DNA of 64,000 nucleotides from NCBI GenBank assembly GCA_037951105.1, contig JBAMJV010007773.1:49572-113571 (forward strand), given 5' to 3'. Position numbers and translations under genes: made by a program. The notes beneath the pieces were generated by a model. The model did not search any database, was not told where the DNA came from, and worked only from the letters and a program-made list of their open reading frames with translations. This document shows, in pieces, positions 1 to 10,803 of the stretch. Within the stretch, counting starts at the first letter, position 1. Each line of letters opens with the position of its first letter. This DNA comes from Echinarachnius parma (lineage: Eukaryota > Echinodermata > Echinoidea > Clypeasteroida > Echinarachniidae).

Positions 1-312
1 TGTACACCGTCCAGGTATTCGCGTGCGGGGATGGGTAGGAGGCATCTCCTCAATATCGATGTTTGCCGACGTTGTGGACGCACTTCCGGGCGGGAAGAGG
101 TGAGGCACGGTCTGAATTAATATCGTGGTCGTGTCCGTCGTGGTCGTGGTTGCGCTCATCGTGGCTTGGTGAATCTCTTCGACGTCGTCGTTGAAATCCG
201 TCCCTATATCGCCATCGAACCTTGGCCCGGAGGACACAGTGGAAGGGTGCGATGGGATCGCGTCTGTGGCAGTGGTAGCTGACAAATCATCTTGCCATAT
301 AGCCCCACTGGC
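1..312 (-). CDS. Partial exon of an unknown Thr/Ser-rich protein
   Basis: On the minus strand a splice acceptor (TTTCTCATGCAG, exon starting at 312) is followed by 104 codons without a stop to the window edge. The stretch is far more GC-rich than its surroundings, as an exon should be. The encoded residues are acidic and rich in Thr and Ser, with a Thr run near codons 63-73 and Pro/Thr motifs near the end, which suggests an extracellular or linker segment. I see no recognisable domain. The frame is the one that stays open; the true phase is not fixed because neighbouring exons lie outside. The microsatellite at 386-740 would sit in its upstream intron. Family unknown. Confidence 0.5.
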
Positions 313-385
313 CTGCATGAGAAAGGAAGAGGGATAATGTGTGTAATACATCAAAATATTTATGTGTATTAGTACAGTACCGTAT

Positions 386-439
386 CAGAAGTAGTAGTAG
401 AAGTAGTAGTAGGGGTAGTAGTAGTAGCAGTGGTAGTAA

Positions 440-493
<54 letters not shown>

Positions 494-509
494 AAGTAGT
501 AGCAGTAGC

Positions 510-549
<40 letters not shown>

Positions 550-580
550 TCAGTATAGTAGTATCAGTAGTAATAGTATC

Positions 581-621
<41 letters not shown>

Positions 622-646
622 CAGTAGCAGTAGCAGTAGCAGTAGC

Positions 647-726
<80 letters not shown>

Positions 727-740
727 TAGTAGTAGTAGGG
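386..740. repeat. (AGT)n trinucleotide microsatellite
   Basis: About 355 bases of AGT/TAG repeats with occasional substitutions (CAGTAG, AGTATC, GGTAGT). The long Ser, Val or Tyr runs that open reading frames show here are only the repeat read in its frames and are not protein. Confidence 0.97.
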
Positions 741-1085
741 GGGGAGACCGGGGCTAAAAGTAACAGGGGTACGTTGTAACACAGCCTGTTACTCCACCGT
801 AGATGACGTACCTACGTTAAAACCAAATCTGCTATGTTCACCCGTACCGATCTTGCTTTACATGAGAAATCGCGAGGAGTGAGTGCAGGAGAGTAAAATT
901 ATCTCAAAATCACGCTTTTGAGCCTGGAAAGTAAAATATGAATTTTGCAATATTTTTGTCATAATGGGTAGAGATTGTGAAATTATACAAGTTGGCAGGT
1001 ATGATGTGAAATGATGTTGTTTCAAGCACATTTGGCATGTTAAAAAGTGATGGCACGTGGCTTTGTTTTTGAGAAAAAAAAGATT

Positions 1086-1175
1086 TTTGTACACACTGAC
1101 ACACCGGAGCACGTTGTAACGGGAGACGTTGTGACGGGATGTTACAACGTGCCCCGGTGTGTCAGTGTGTACAAA
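1086..1175. repeat. 35-bp inverted repeat (hairpin)
   Basis: Arms at 1086-1120 and 1141-1175 are near-perfect reverse complements (one containing ACACTGACACACCGG and ACGTTGTAAC) around a 20-bp loop that repeats the word ACGTTGT. Probably a small foldback element. A related ACGTTGTAAC word occurs at about 771-780. Confidence 0.85.
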
Positions 1176-1240
1176 CATGTTCATTTCTGAGTACCTACAC
1201 ATTCGTGCACCATGTTAATGTTTGAAATATTAATTGCTAT

Positions 1241-1388
1241 AACGAACCTTCGGAATAACGAACCTTCGGAATAACGAACCTTCGGAATAACGAACCTTCG
1301 GAATAACGAACCTTCGGAATAACGAACCTTCGGAATAACGAACCTTCGGAATAACTGAACCTTCGGAATAACGAACCTTCGGAATAAC
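1241..1388. repeat. 16-bp minisatellite, about 9 copies
   Basis: Tandem copies of AACGAACCTTCGGAAT, nearly identical, with one variant copy carrying an inserted T (AACTGAACC). It directly abuts a truncated copy of the TTAA-flanked inverted-repeat family starting at about 1395. Confidence 0.97.
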
Positions 1389-1394
1389 GGACTG

Positions 1395-1853
1395 TAACCA
1401 TAGTTATAACTCCACCATGCTATTACGGTATAGAAAATTACAAACGACTAAGTAAAACAGCATGTTTCAATCAAAAAGAGCCATTAAAACACAAAAGGGC
1501 TCTCTCAACAAAAAAACATTGGTTTCAACCATTTTTCATACAAAATTATGCATGTGATGTTTTGTTGAAATAATGATTAAATAGAGATCATCAGCAACTA
1601 TATAAAAACCTCTTTTGAAAATTTTTAAAAAAGTGTAAGCATTTTTTCAATAAAAAAAAATATCATCGAATAAATCTGGACTCCAGATTTATTCCGATCC
1701 GATATATTTATTGATATTTTAGCCGTTTCGGAACCGATTTTGAACAAATAAAGTTTATTCTGTCATTGAAATTGTATGCTCTTTCAAATGTTACACTGAG
1801 TTTATTCATCATCTCACAAAAAAAATATTTTCGTGCAGCGCCCTCTGTTATGA
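1395..1853 (-). mobile_element. Truncated TTAA-type MITE (family 1)
   Basis: Shares long blocks (GTTATAACTCCACCATGC, ATGATTAAATAGAGAT, GCCGTTTCGGAACCGATTTT, GCGCCCTCT) with the complete copies at 36254 and 45190, in the opposite orientation. The left terminus is missing, replaced by the 16-bp minisatellite. No coding capacity. Non-autonomous. Confidence 0.8.
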
Positions 1854-1911
1854 CTTAGTGTGTAGTATGGGTGATTACTGTTCGTTTGATTGTCCATACG
1901 TGTGTGCATGT

Positions 1912-1912
<1 letters not shown>

Positions 1913-1948
<36 letters not shown>

Positions 1949-1958
1949 TGTGTGTGTG
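1913..1958. repeat. (TG)n microsatellite
   Basis: Dinucleotide TG repeat of about 46 bases with small interruptions, preceded by degenerate TGTG words. Confidence 0.9.
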
Positions 1959-2029
1959 TACTGTGTATGTGTATAATGTGCCCTCGAGTGTGCTAGCATC
2001 CTACGTTATCTAAAATGAATGACAACATG

Positions 2030-2312
2030 TTCAAATTGATTGCCCAAAAATGAAATCGAATTCTCCAAACGTGCTCATCAGGCATGACCAGGCATGATGC
2101 ATTCATTTGTATGCACATTCGCGAATTCGATTGCCCATAAATGCACTCCTGTGTCTATTCACGATAGCTTATGCGTATGCATGAATTTGCTTGCACTTGC
2201 TCGGAATTTGAAATGCCGATCACAACGATTACGTGGCAATGCGTTAATTTGAATGACCCGTAATGAATTTGATTGAAAAAAAAGTGTCAAATTGAGCGGG
2301 AAAATGGAAAAT
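2030..2312. repeat. Dispersed repeat, also at 19.77-20.29 kb
   Basis: Blocks such as GTGTCTATTCACGA, AGCTTATGCGTATGCA and GTCAAATTGAGCGGGAAAAT recur at 20165-20292. Here the segment GCACATTCGCGAATTCGATTG is uninterrupted; in the other copy a 338-bp inverted-repeat element lies at this point. This copy therefore shows the unoccupied site. Confidence 0.75.
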
Positions 2313-2698
2313 GGAAAGCGGCCCTTTGTCCCAATTCCTAAGATGAACTAGAGGGATTGAATGGATAATGAAAGGAACCAATAAGAATATATCCGGTGGC
2401 AAATGGCAACCATCAATGGGTCCACATGTGCAAATGGTTTAACTGGTTACGTAACTGTTAGTTTATGTCTTTTTAGCCCAGACTAAAGTTGTGCCACTGA
2501 TGAGAATTCGGGCCAATATGTTCCCTTATAAACCGCATGTATGTTGAGAGAGTGCTAAACTACTGAGCACGCTAAAATCCACACGTTTCCGGGTGGCTCT
2601 GTCCTTGGATCCCGTCAAGGTATATTAAGGGGACTCACAATATTAATCAATCCAGCTAAAATATGTTTTGTTTTAATATTCATTACGGCAAAGATTGC
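2313..2698. other. Intergenic, nothing recognised
   Basis: AT-rich non-coding sequence with no reading frame, repeat match or splice-bounded exon that I can support. Confidence 0.6.
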
Positions 2699-3062
2699 TT
2701 AAGGATCTAATAATGTTGTTGACATGAGCAAAAAGTGAAGAATGGTTGATATAATGTGTATTTGTGTGATCTGATAATGTCCACTGAGTATTGTGTGAAC
2801 ATTTCGCGTTAAATATATATTATATGACAGAGTAATGAGCGAAACTGCAAATTGATATTCACTAACTTATTGCACTGACGTTGTACACGATTACCACTAT
2901 CTAGTGGATAGTTTAATATATGAACACTTCAATCGTAAATATCTTTTTTAACGAATGGGAAATTCGAAAAACCGACACCTGTCCCATGCTACAACAAGGT
3001 ATGAGAGTCACCTCTAGAGTTCCAAGTTTGTAGGATTTGGGCAATGTTACTATATCCCTTTA
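2699..3062. mobile_element. TTAA-flanked MITE (family 2)
   Basis: Bounded by TTAA at 2699 and 3059. The ends are related inverted words (AAGGATCTAATAATG at the left, GTTACTATATCCCTT at the right). Internal blocks (TCATTGCACTGACNTTGTACA-type, ACACTTCAATCGTAAATAT, GAAATTCGAAAAACCGA) recur at 30.4, 53.7-54.6 and 58.3-58.7 kb. No coding capacity. Confidence 0.75.
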
Positions 3063-4250
3063 AGGATAGTATCGCCCTTTTGCAAGCGAAGATACTTAAT
3101 TTGCGAGATTATTGCATAATAATGAAAACGAAAATACCATTTATAAGAGTAGTGTGATAATACTGGGTCGGGAAATGGAGAACCTCCGAATAAAAAAATA
3201 TAAAAAATCATTAGACTTACCAACCAAAGGATCAAACTCAGGGCCAGGAAGAGTATCAACAGGAGAAGCATTATGTTGCAAATGTGTCGGCATTTCTTTT
3301 TGCTCGATTTTGAATGATCCGCCATTTTGATTTTCAGTCCTGGAAATTCGTCGAGCAATGAACGCCGAGGATGAGTAGTGATAGATGCAGCTGTTAGCTA
3401 TGGACGCTTCGCGATATGAATGATTATCCCCCTATGCAATCCGAAATTCTGATTATCGAATAATTATAATACATTATTAACGAACAAGAAATTGCAATAC
3501 GGAAGCCTGACCAGGAAACGATTCAAATTTAAATGGTATTTTTCTTCGTTGGGCTAACGGTTATACCGAACTGAAGAAAAACTAGACAACTAACAATAAT
3601 TATTAATATTCGTAAACTCGCCGCTGAGTCATACACATTGCACAGAGAGTGAATTTAGTCCGTTGCGAATCCAGATTTAATGTAGTTTTTCTTTATGATC
3701 GTTAATTTATATTTATATTTATCACGGTAAACCGATGTTTGCAAACTTGGTACGCTCTTTGTCGATGGCTTCACTCTGTATTACTAAGGAGCAGGGACGT
3801 GTGAGCTGGTATATAATGAATATTGCACAATGCATCATGTTGATATTGTCAACAGTGAAGGCTCCCTTTTGGGCGAGGATTGGTGTCTTTGTGTTGAGGC
3901 GGTCATGCATGAATGTCAATAGCGTATGATCCTTTTCTTATTGGAAATTGTGCAACATTTCATTTTTGACTTGGCCCCATATTCAGGTGAAGTGCGCAGT
4001 CCATAATAATACAATCATTAAAAACAATGCATCAATGTAAAGATGAATACACAGGCTTTCCAGCGGTACCAATATCATTTAGGATAGTCAAGTAACAAGG
4101 AAGATATGACCGCTCAAAATTAATTTCGGAACTTATTTTGAGGGGCATATTAGGGGAATCCCCAAATTCTGACGTAATGGGAAAACCCTTGGAATCCGCG
4201 TGACGTGCGCAGCAAACAGTGGAAGAGGGATTGTATACTCCAGGGTCCAT
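3063..4250. other. Intergenic, nothing recognised
   Basis: Short open frames on both strands overlap one another and lack domain content or convincing splice signals. I see no gene here. Confidence 0.55.
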
Positions 4251-4269
4251 GTTCATAAGATCCGCTAGC

Positions 4270-4800
4270 TTCAGGGGCGTCGACCACGGGGGGGGGGGGG
4301 GGGGGGGATATATCCCCCCCCCCCCAATATTTCAGGTGGGGGGGGGGGGGATGGCCTGTATTATCATCCCCCCCCCCCCCCCAATATTTGGGGATGAAAA
4401 ATATATAATAACATTAAAATTAAGGAGCATTGCCCCCTCTCATGAATGGAAGTTGTTACTATAGTCTTCTTTAAACCACTTTTTGATAATTCTAAACTGC
4501 CCAAATCCAAAATCTTCCGGGGCTGCGCCCCTGGAACCCCCATTAAGGTTATTTGACCCAGTACCAGCCATGTACTCATTAAATATTTGTATTCAGGACT
4601 TTTCTCTTGGCAAACTTTCAGGCGATCCTGGCCCACTGTGCGTTTGCGCTTCGCTCACAAAAATTGAGCTAACTACCGTATTCAATACTTAATTGTATTT
4701 CTGGATATTACAAATCCCAAAGCTTCCGGGGGCTTCGCCCCCTAGACCCCCAATAGCCTTTCCAATGTGGGTATCCCTTGACTTATTCTATTCAGGGTTC
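4270..4800. mobile_element. Decayed DNA-transposon debris with long G/C runs
   Basis: Starts with CAGGGGCGTCGACCACGG followed by runs of 12-19 G and 12-14 C at 4289-4382, then words such as GGGGCTGCGCCCCTGGAACC and GGGGGCTTCGCCCCCTAGACC. Such G-run-rich ends are typical of short non-autonomous hAT-like elements in animal genomes. The right terminus is not clear. Confidence 0.45.
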
Positions 4801-5867
4801 CATCAGGATGATTGCAATCAACAGTATTTATCTATCAGGCTAGAATTCATCCATACTTGGACAGTGCCCTCATCATAACAGGATGCTTGCAATGTGCACT
4901 TAATAATCTCTAAACAGCTAATTGAAAATCCAACTAGACATGAAATTCGTCATAGACGAATTAGGTGATACGTACCCATTTGAAAATGTATCTTTTGAAC
5001 CTTTCCACAACAAGCTTAAACCGATTTGATTTGCAGGAAATCTTAATAAGGAAAAATTATTCAGAGGTCTATCAGTAAAGATTTGTTGTGAACACCTCAA
5101 AATCCAAGATGGTGTCCAATAAAGCAGCTGTTTTGATTTGTTATAGATAATTGGTGAAATGTACCAAACGACACCTGTAATCAGCATGATTTTGCAGTTA
5201 TATTAAAGACAATAGACGTTTCTATAATCTGATAATAATCATTATTGGGTTCAAGATATGTTACATGGTTACTAGTAGTTGTAGTCCCAAACTTAAATTT
5301 TAGGCATTTTCCCCCAACAATAGAAAATTATTGATTTACATAATTTGGTGTAGATCAATAATTATATTAGTAGTTGGATTAATACTTTTTGAAGAACTGC
5401 CAAGTTATATTAGCAATACTATGTGAAAGTTTTAAGTGTGTACCATATCTGAACAAAAAGTTATAATATCTGGAAGTCAACATTTAATATCGACAAAAAA
5501 GGCAGTTTTGCACCATTTATCATGCTGAACAGGGTGTCTACAAAATTTGTAATCGTGATTACAGGATTTGTGTAGTCAATAGTTGCGTTAATCTTGGGAC
5601 ATCTTCATTTCTAGTTATGAACAAAACCAACTTTTTCTGTAATATGACGAATATTCCACCATCATTTTGTAATCCGCGTAGATGTTGTGTTTGTCTTGTA
5701 TTAGTTTATGAATTTATCAATACTCAAGCGCTAGAAATGAACTTAGTTCCACTCCCCATGGAGCATTCAAATCAGCTGGATAATAACGCGCCTGCCAGGC
5801 CTATTGTGAATTTGAATCATACTGGGTGTTGCCCATGATGTTTTTAAAGCATTGTCAAGATCATATT
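4801..5867. other. Intergenic, nothing recognised
   Basis: AT-rich sequence with short frames only (one of 73 codons at 5617-5838 has no recognisable content). Confidence 0.55.
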
Positions 5868-6355
5868 CCCAGATAACAATGCTACGTTGGCCCATCGTTG
5901 GCCCAATGTAGGCGGTCATGTTGGGCCAACGTCAAAACGTGACGTCTAGCCCACGTCATTCTTGCCGCTGGGCCCTCGTTGGCCCAACCCCCATACGCCA
6001 ACGTCAATTGCCAATGTTGAACCAACGTTTGCCCAACCATTTATTTTGCTATTTCTGACGTCAAGCCAACATTGAGCCGACTAAACCCCAACGTTAATAC
6101 GACTATATAAGTCAATGTCGGGCCAACGTTAAAACGTGACGTTTTGCCCACGTCATTCTTGCCGCTGGGCCCTCGTTGGCCCAACCCAACAAGCCAACGT
6201 CGTACAAGTGTTGGGCCAACGTTTTCCCAACCCTTGCCCAACCTTTCAGTTGGCTAATTATGACATCGGGCCAACGTTTAGCCAACCTTGGGCCAACCTT
6301 GAGCCAACCTTGAGCCAACGTTGAGCCAACGTTGAGCCAACCTTTAGCCAACAAT
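5868..6355. mobile_element. CCCAGATAACAATG-ended element with GGCCAACGTT minisatellite
   Basis: Begins with CCCAGATAACAATGCTACGT followed by many degenerate copies of TTGGCCCAACGT/GAGCCAACCTT. The terminal word is the exact reverse complement of the right end of the element finishing at 21766, so it is a transposon end. No matching right terminus is seen here, so this copy looks one-ended. Open frames inside are repeat artefacts. Confidence 0.7.
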
Positions 6356-6636
6356 ACGAACAATTAAAAAAAATGATTAATAGGCTTGCATGGTGTTACA
6401 AATTTTACACTTCCGTCTTCCAACCACTAAATCCTACATCCTTATCCTACACCTAATCCTATACCTATCATTCTATCCTTAACAATATACTATGCAATCG
6501 ACTTAGTATATATATACCTATACATACTATGTACATTTGTTAATAGTTAGTAATTGCCGAGAGTAGTTTCTAAAATAATCAGCCTTTGAATCATATTCAT
6601 AAGACTATTACTCAGGTGTCATTTATAGTTTTATAA
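6356..6636. other. AT-rich spacer
   Basis: No feature recognised apart from pentamer-like CCTA words at about 6425-6480. Confidence 0.5.
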
Positions 6637-6719
6637 ATTATATAGAAAAACAAGGACATGATAACACTGTTTTCAATACAAATAATAGCAAAAATAGGAA
6701 TTTTTCTGTTCACTATTAT
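6637..6719. repeat. Left flank of the LINE insertion site
   Basis: These 83 bases (AAATTATATAGAAAA to TTCACTATTAT) reappear almost unchanged at 17768-17850, where they continue directly into the sequence that here lies on the other side of the LINE at 17294. They are therefore the target DNA on the LINE's 3' side. Confidence 0.85.
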
Positions 6720-7020
6720 TTTTATTTTGTTTTTTGTAATAGTATTTTATTTTCTCTCAAACAAATTTACAACGTAAATTTACAATACAAATCATTCATA
6801 TAAGTACAACAAACTAATTGTGTACAGCATTACATATACATATACAATCTGTTCTTATACATATAATGATAATCATAGTGTTTGAGAAAAAAAGAAATCT
6901 ATAGTAAAACAGAGAAACAATAGCGAACTAACAGAAGAAAGATAAAAAGAAAAAGAAAAAAAAAAAGGGGGGGGGGAGGCGGTAGTAAGAACTCTGTACA
7001 TGGTGTCTCTGTGTCATACC

Positions 7021-10000
7021 CTAGTCAGAGAGTGTGTCCAATTTTCTATAATGAATTTGCAATGTTCCTCTCTGTTCAGCTATCTTTCTTTCTTCCTCTT
7101 TATTTTTCAATAATGTATCTTTAATATCTTTTATAGTTGGAGGATAATCTTTCGTTCTACTATTAACAAATATCATACTTTTTATCAACAATATAACATG
7201 ATTTAATAATTGATCTTTTCCTACATTACTAACCTTGATTCCTACATGGACCCCTTTCCAATCTATATTTATTAATTCTTCTAAATCAAACTCGTTACCG
7301 CAGTCTACCCAGATCATTCTTACTTTTTCACAAAAGTAAAACAAATGTTCATATGTTTCCTGCATTTTATGACAAAAAGAGCATAAATTACTATCCCCCA
7401 TATGAAAAGTAAACATGTGTTTCTTTGTATAAATAAGATTGTATAGTAATTTAAATTGAAATTCCCTTAGTGAACTATTTAGCGTGGATTTTCGGGAGCG
7501 TACAAAAATATTTTCATTATCTTTTCCAAAGACATTATATAAGTGTTCTATGTTGCGAACTGCAAAAGACTTCTCTAATCTTAAATTTAACAAATGATCA
7601 TATATATATTTTGAAGTTATATCACACAATGAATAATCTTTTCCACTCAATCGAAACTCCAAATTCAGTGCAGTATCTTCCATCACATTATAATCTCTAC
7701 TTAACAATTGTTTCCATATAAATGGTATATTTTCAAAAATCTGTTTCACTATGTCAATTTCTGACCTATCTAATCCTAGTCTCATAAATTCCTTGACAGA
7801 TTTTATTCTTCCTTTGCTATCGACTATATGATGTATTTTATAAACATTTTTCAAAAATAATGTTTCATTATAATAAATTTGTCCATTAATTCGAATATAT
7901 CTATTATTAAAAACAATTTGATTCCTGCTTCCAGTTTCTTTTAACAAAAAATCTTTTGAACCTATCCAAGCTTCTAACATTTCCCTGTAAAAACCCGGAA
8001 GTGACAAATTCAATAAATCAAATGAAACATTACAAAAGAAAACCAACAAACCTCCTGCTTGTCTAGTCAAGAATTTAAAAACTCTTTTCCATCCCATCAT
8101 TGATTCCCCCTCAAAAAGTCTCTTAATCCACATTATTCTCTGTGTCCGAATAAATAATTGAAAATCAATCATTTTTAGACCCCCTTTTTCGTAATTCAAA
8201 AAAGTAACTTCCCGTTTAATTTTATCTTTTCCATGCCACAAAAAATCAAATGTTAATCTATTCAAATCTTCTATTACACCTTGCGGAATTGGAGTGAGTG
8301 AAGATACAAATATTAATTTAGAAATCACAAACGTCTTTATCAATTGAATTTTTCCCATCAGGGTCAAGTCCCGCTGTTTCCACCATATTAATAAATGTTT
8401 AATTTTACTTAAAATTTCTTTATAATTCATTCTTTCTCGAACTTCAGGGTCCATAGAAAAATATACACCTAATATTGTAATCATCCCAACTTTTGTACCA
8501 AAAGGAGTTACAATTTCTTTTCCATGAAGAGGGCCTAATAACAAAACATATGTTTTGTCTCGATTAATTTGTAATCCCGATATTATAGCAAAAGTTTCAA
8601 ATTTTTCCTTTAATTTTATCAACGAATCTTTATCTTTTACAAAAAGCGTCATATCGTCTGCGTATAATACTTGTTTAATATGTGCATTTCCCAAAATAAA
8701 CCCTGAAATTTCATTGTCGGTCCTAATCGAGCGTGCTAAAGTTTCTATACATAATATAAATAAATAGGGTGATAAGGGGTCTCCCTGCCTTACCCCTTTC
8801 ATAATATTAAAATAACCAGTCGATACATTGCCGTTAAATACACAACTCTGAGCGCCCTTGTAGAGTGTACGAACCCATTTACAAAATGAAGTCCCAAAAC
8901 CAAACGTCTTTAACACATTTTGCAAAAAATCATGAGAAACAGTATCAAAAGCCTTTTTAAAGTCAATGGCTAATAAAAACCCTGGTATATTATTTGTTTT
9001 AGTATAGAAAATCATATCGTCTATCAATCTTATAGCCTCACCGATATTTCTCCCTTTTAAATATCCTACCTGATCTATACTAATAAGTTCCCCTAATACT
9101 TTTTTAATCCGAACAGACAATATCTTAGCTAAAATTTTGTAATCTACATTTAATAATGATATAGGCCTGTAATTTGTTATTTGTAAGGGGTCTTTATCTT
9201 CCTTTTGAATCAATATTATAATAGCTTGTTTTTGTGAAGAAGATAATTCTTCTTTAACAAATGCTTCATTTAAAGCCCTTACCACAATATCACCAATAAC
9301 AGGCCAAAATAATTCATAAAACTCTACACTAAGACCATCGTTTCCGGGTGACTTATTACCTTTCATTTCTTTTAAAACCGCTATACATTCCCCTTGAGTT
9401 ATATTACCTTCGCAAATTTCCTTTGATTCTAAACCTAATTTTGGCAAACCTTTAAAAAATAAACTTTCATTAAATAATTCTACATCAACAACAAATTTGG
9501 AATATAATCCAGCATAAAACCTTTGTATTTCCCGAATAATAATATCCATATCAAAACTTATTTTTCCTCCATCTACTAATAATTTACTTATAATTGTCTT
9601 CTTTTTATTTGCTTCCATTAGTTGCACAAAATATTTAGTATTTTGTTCCCCTCTCTCATAAAATGATGCTCGAGATCGAACTTTCAAACCCTCATTAATA
9701 TATTCATAAAAAAATTTTAACTCCATTCTTTTATTTTCCAACAAATCAACCTTTTCCTTTTCTACCTTTTCTATCAATTCTTTTTCAATTACACTTATAT
9801 CATTTTCAAGATTTTGAACTTTTTCTTTCCTTTTTCTAGATTTTTCTTTAGAAAATTTCCTAATAAAATTGCTAATTTTCATTTTCAAAAAATCCCAATA
9901 CACTCTTACATCTTTAATTTCTTTTTCATATATATTTCTTAATCTCCCTATTTCCACTTCCATCTGTCTAATAAATTCCCCATCTCCACATAAACTATTA

Positions 10001-10803
10001 TTGAACTTCCAGTAACTACCTTTACCTTTAATTGAAAAATTAGGCAAATTATAAAATTGTAACTGAACAGCAAAATGATCTGGTGCAATTGATGGTATTA
10101 TATTACATTTTAAGACAATTTGTTCTAAACTATATGAAATAAAAAAATAATCTAAACGACTTTGGACAAAGGGGTTAATTTGTTTAAACGTATATTGTTT
10201 TTTTAAACCATTTTTCCCCCGCCAAATATCTAATAAAGTCCATTTATCCTTATAATTATCAAAGTGTTTAAGAAATATCGACTGTACCTCTTTTTTATTA
10301 CTTCCCAAATAATCTAAATCAACATTATAAATCATATTAAAATCCCCTCCCATAATTATTGGGTTACCATTACCATTTATTGTATCCAAACTGTTATCAA
10401 TACTATTCAAAAACTCAATCTGCTCCATTGATTTCCCTCTTACTGGAAAATACGCGTTTATTAATATTAATCTTAATCCCTGAATAATACAGTCTAAAAT
10501 AATAAATCTCCCTGCATTATCATTGCGCACTTGAAGAACCTGGATATCTAATTTAGAATCTATCAATACCGCCACCCCTCTACTGTGATTTGTCCTATGG
10601 CTATAATAAATTGTTCCATCCCACAAAGAACCCCATACATCTTCAACATCATTAGTGCTGTAAGTCTCCTGCAAAAAAGCTACTTCTACTCGTTTATCTC
10701 GTAACCAAAATAAAATACCACCCCTTTTTGTTCTTTCCCTTATTCCCTTAACATTCAAGGATACAAAATTACAATTAAACGATATATTATCAAAGTCCGT
10801 CAT
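7021..10803 (-). CDS. LINE ORF2: endonuclease-reverse transcriptase, 1260 aa
   Basis: One uninterrupted frame. Residues 1-245 form an AP-type endonuclease (SLNVKGIRERTKR near 14, LQET near 40, GGDFNM near 152, PDH near 243). Reverse transcriptase spans about 470-800: NYRPISLLN near 540, DFKKAFD near 612, GVRQGDPLSPYLF near 665 and the catalytic YADD near 715. A C-terminal Cys-rich motif, C-x2-C-x8-H-x4-C, lies near 1140. The order EN-RT-Cys motif, no RNase H and the length match L1/Tx1-clade ORF2 proteins (usually 1200-1300 aa). It nicks target DNA and copies the element RNA. All catalytic motifs look intact and there is no frameshift, so it may be functional. Confidence 0.95.
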   Translation of the reverse strand: MTDFDNISFNCNFVSLNVKGIRERTKRGGILFWLRDKRVEVAFLQETYSTNDVEDVWGSLWDGTIYYSHRTNHSRGVAVLIDSKLDIQVLQVRNDNAGRFIILDCIIQGLRLILINAYFPVRGKSMEQIEFLNSIDNSLDTINGNGNPIIMGGDFNMIYNVDLDYLGSNKKEVQSIFLKHFDNYKDKWTLLDIWRGKNGLKKQYTFKQINPFVQSRLDYFFISYSLEQIVLKCNIIPSIAPDHFAVQLQFYNLPNFSIKGKGSYWKFNNSLCGDGEFIRQMEVEIGRLRNIYEKEIKDVRVYWDFLKMKISNFIRKFSKEKSRKRKEKVQNLENDISVIEKELIEKVEKEKVDLLENKRMELKFFYEYINEGLKVRSRASFYERGEQNTKYFVQLMEANKKKTIISKLLVDGGKISFDMDIIIREIQRFYAGLYSKFVVDVELFNESLFFKGLPKLGLESKEICEGNITQGECIAVLKEMKGNKSPGNDGLSVEFYELFWPVIGDIVVRALNEAFVKEELSSSQKQAIIILIQKEDKDPLQITNYRPISLLNVDYKILAKILSVRIKKVLGELISIDQVGYLKGRNIGEAIRLIDDMIFYTKTNNIPGFLLAIDFKKAFDTVSHDFLQNVLKTFGFGTSFCKWVRTLYKGAQSCVFNGNVSTGYFNIMKGVRQGDPLSPYLFILCIETLARSIRTDNEISGFILGNAHIKQVLYADDMTLFVKDKDSLIKLKEKFETFAIISGLQINRDKTYVLLLGPLHGKEIVTPFGTKVGMITILGVYFSMDPEVRERMNYKEILSKIKHLLIWWKQRDLTLMGKIQLIKTFVISKLIFVSSLTPIPQGVIEDLNRLTFDFLWHGKDKIKREVTFLNYEKGGLKMIDFQLFIRTQRIMWIKRLFEGESMMGWKRVFKFLTRQAGGLLVFFCNVSFDLLNLSLPGFYREMLEAWIGSKDFLLKETGSRNQIVFNNRYIRINGQIYYNETLFLKNVYKIHHIVDSKGRIKSVKEFMRLGLDRSEIDIVKQIFENIPFIWKQLLSRDYNVMEDTALNLEFRLSGKDYSLCDITSKYIYDHLLNLRLEKSFAVRNIEHLYNVFGKDNENIFVRSRKSTLNSSLREFQFKLLYNLIYTKKHMFTFHMGDSNLCSFCHKMQETYEHLFYFCEKVRMIWVDCGNEFDLEELINIDWKGVHVGIKVSNVGKDQLLNHVILLIKSMIFVNSRTKDYPPTIKDIKDTLLKNKEEERKIAEQRGTLQIHYRKLDTLSD

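Noticed and set aside
339-782. Open frames of Ser, Val or Tyr runs on both strands
   Set aside because: They are the (AGT)n microsatellite read in different frames.
1241-1388. 16-bp direct repeats as operator or iteron sites
   Set aside because: Head-to-tail identical copies with no gene beside them; ordinary minisatellite.
4289-4382. Paired G and C runs as a regulatory quadruplex
   Set aside because: Identical run structures occur at 33.5, 44.9, 55.9 and 62.2 kb in transposon debris, so they are better explained as repeat sequence; run lengths may also be sequencing error.
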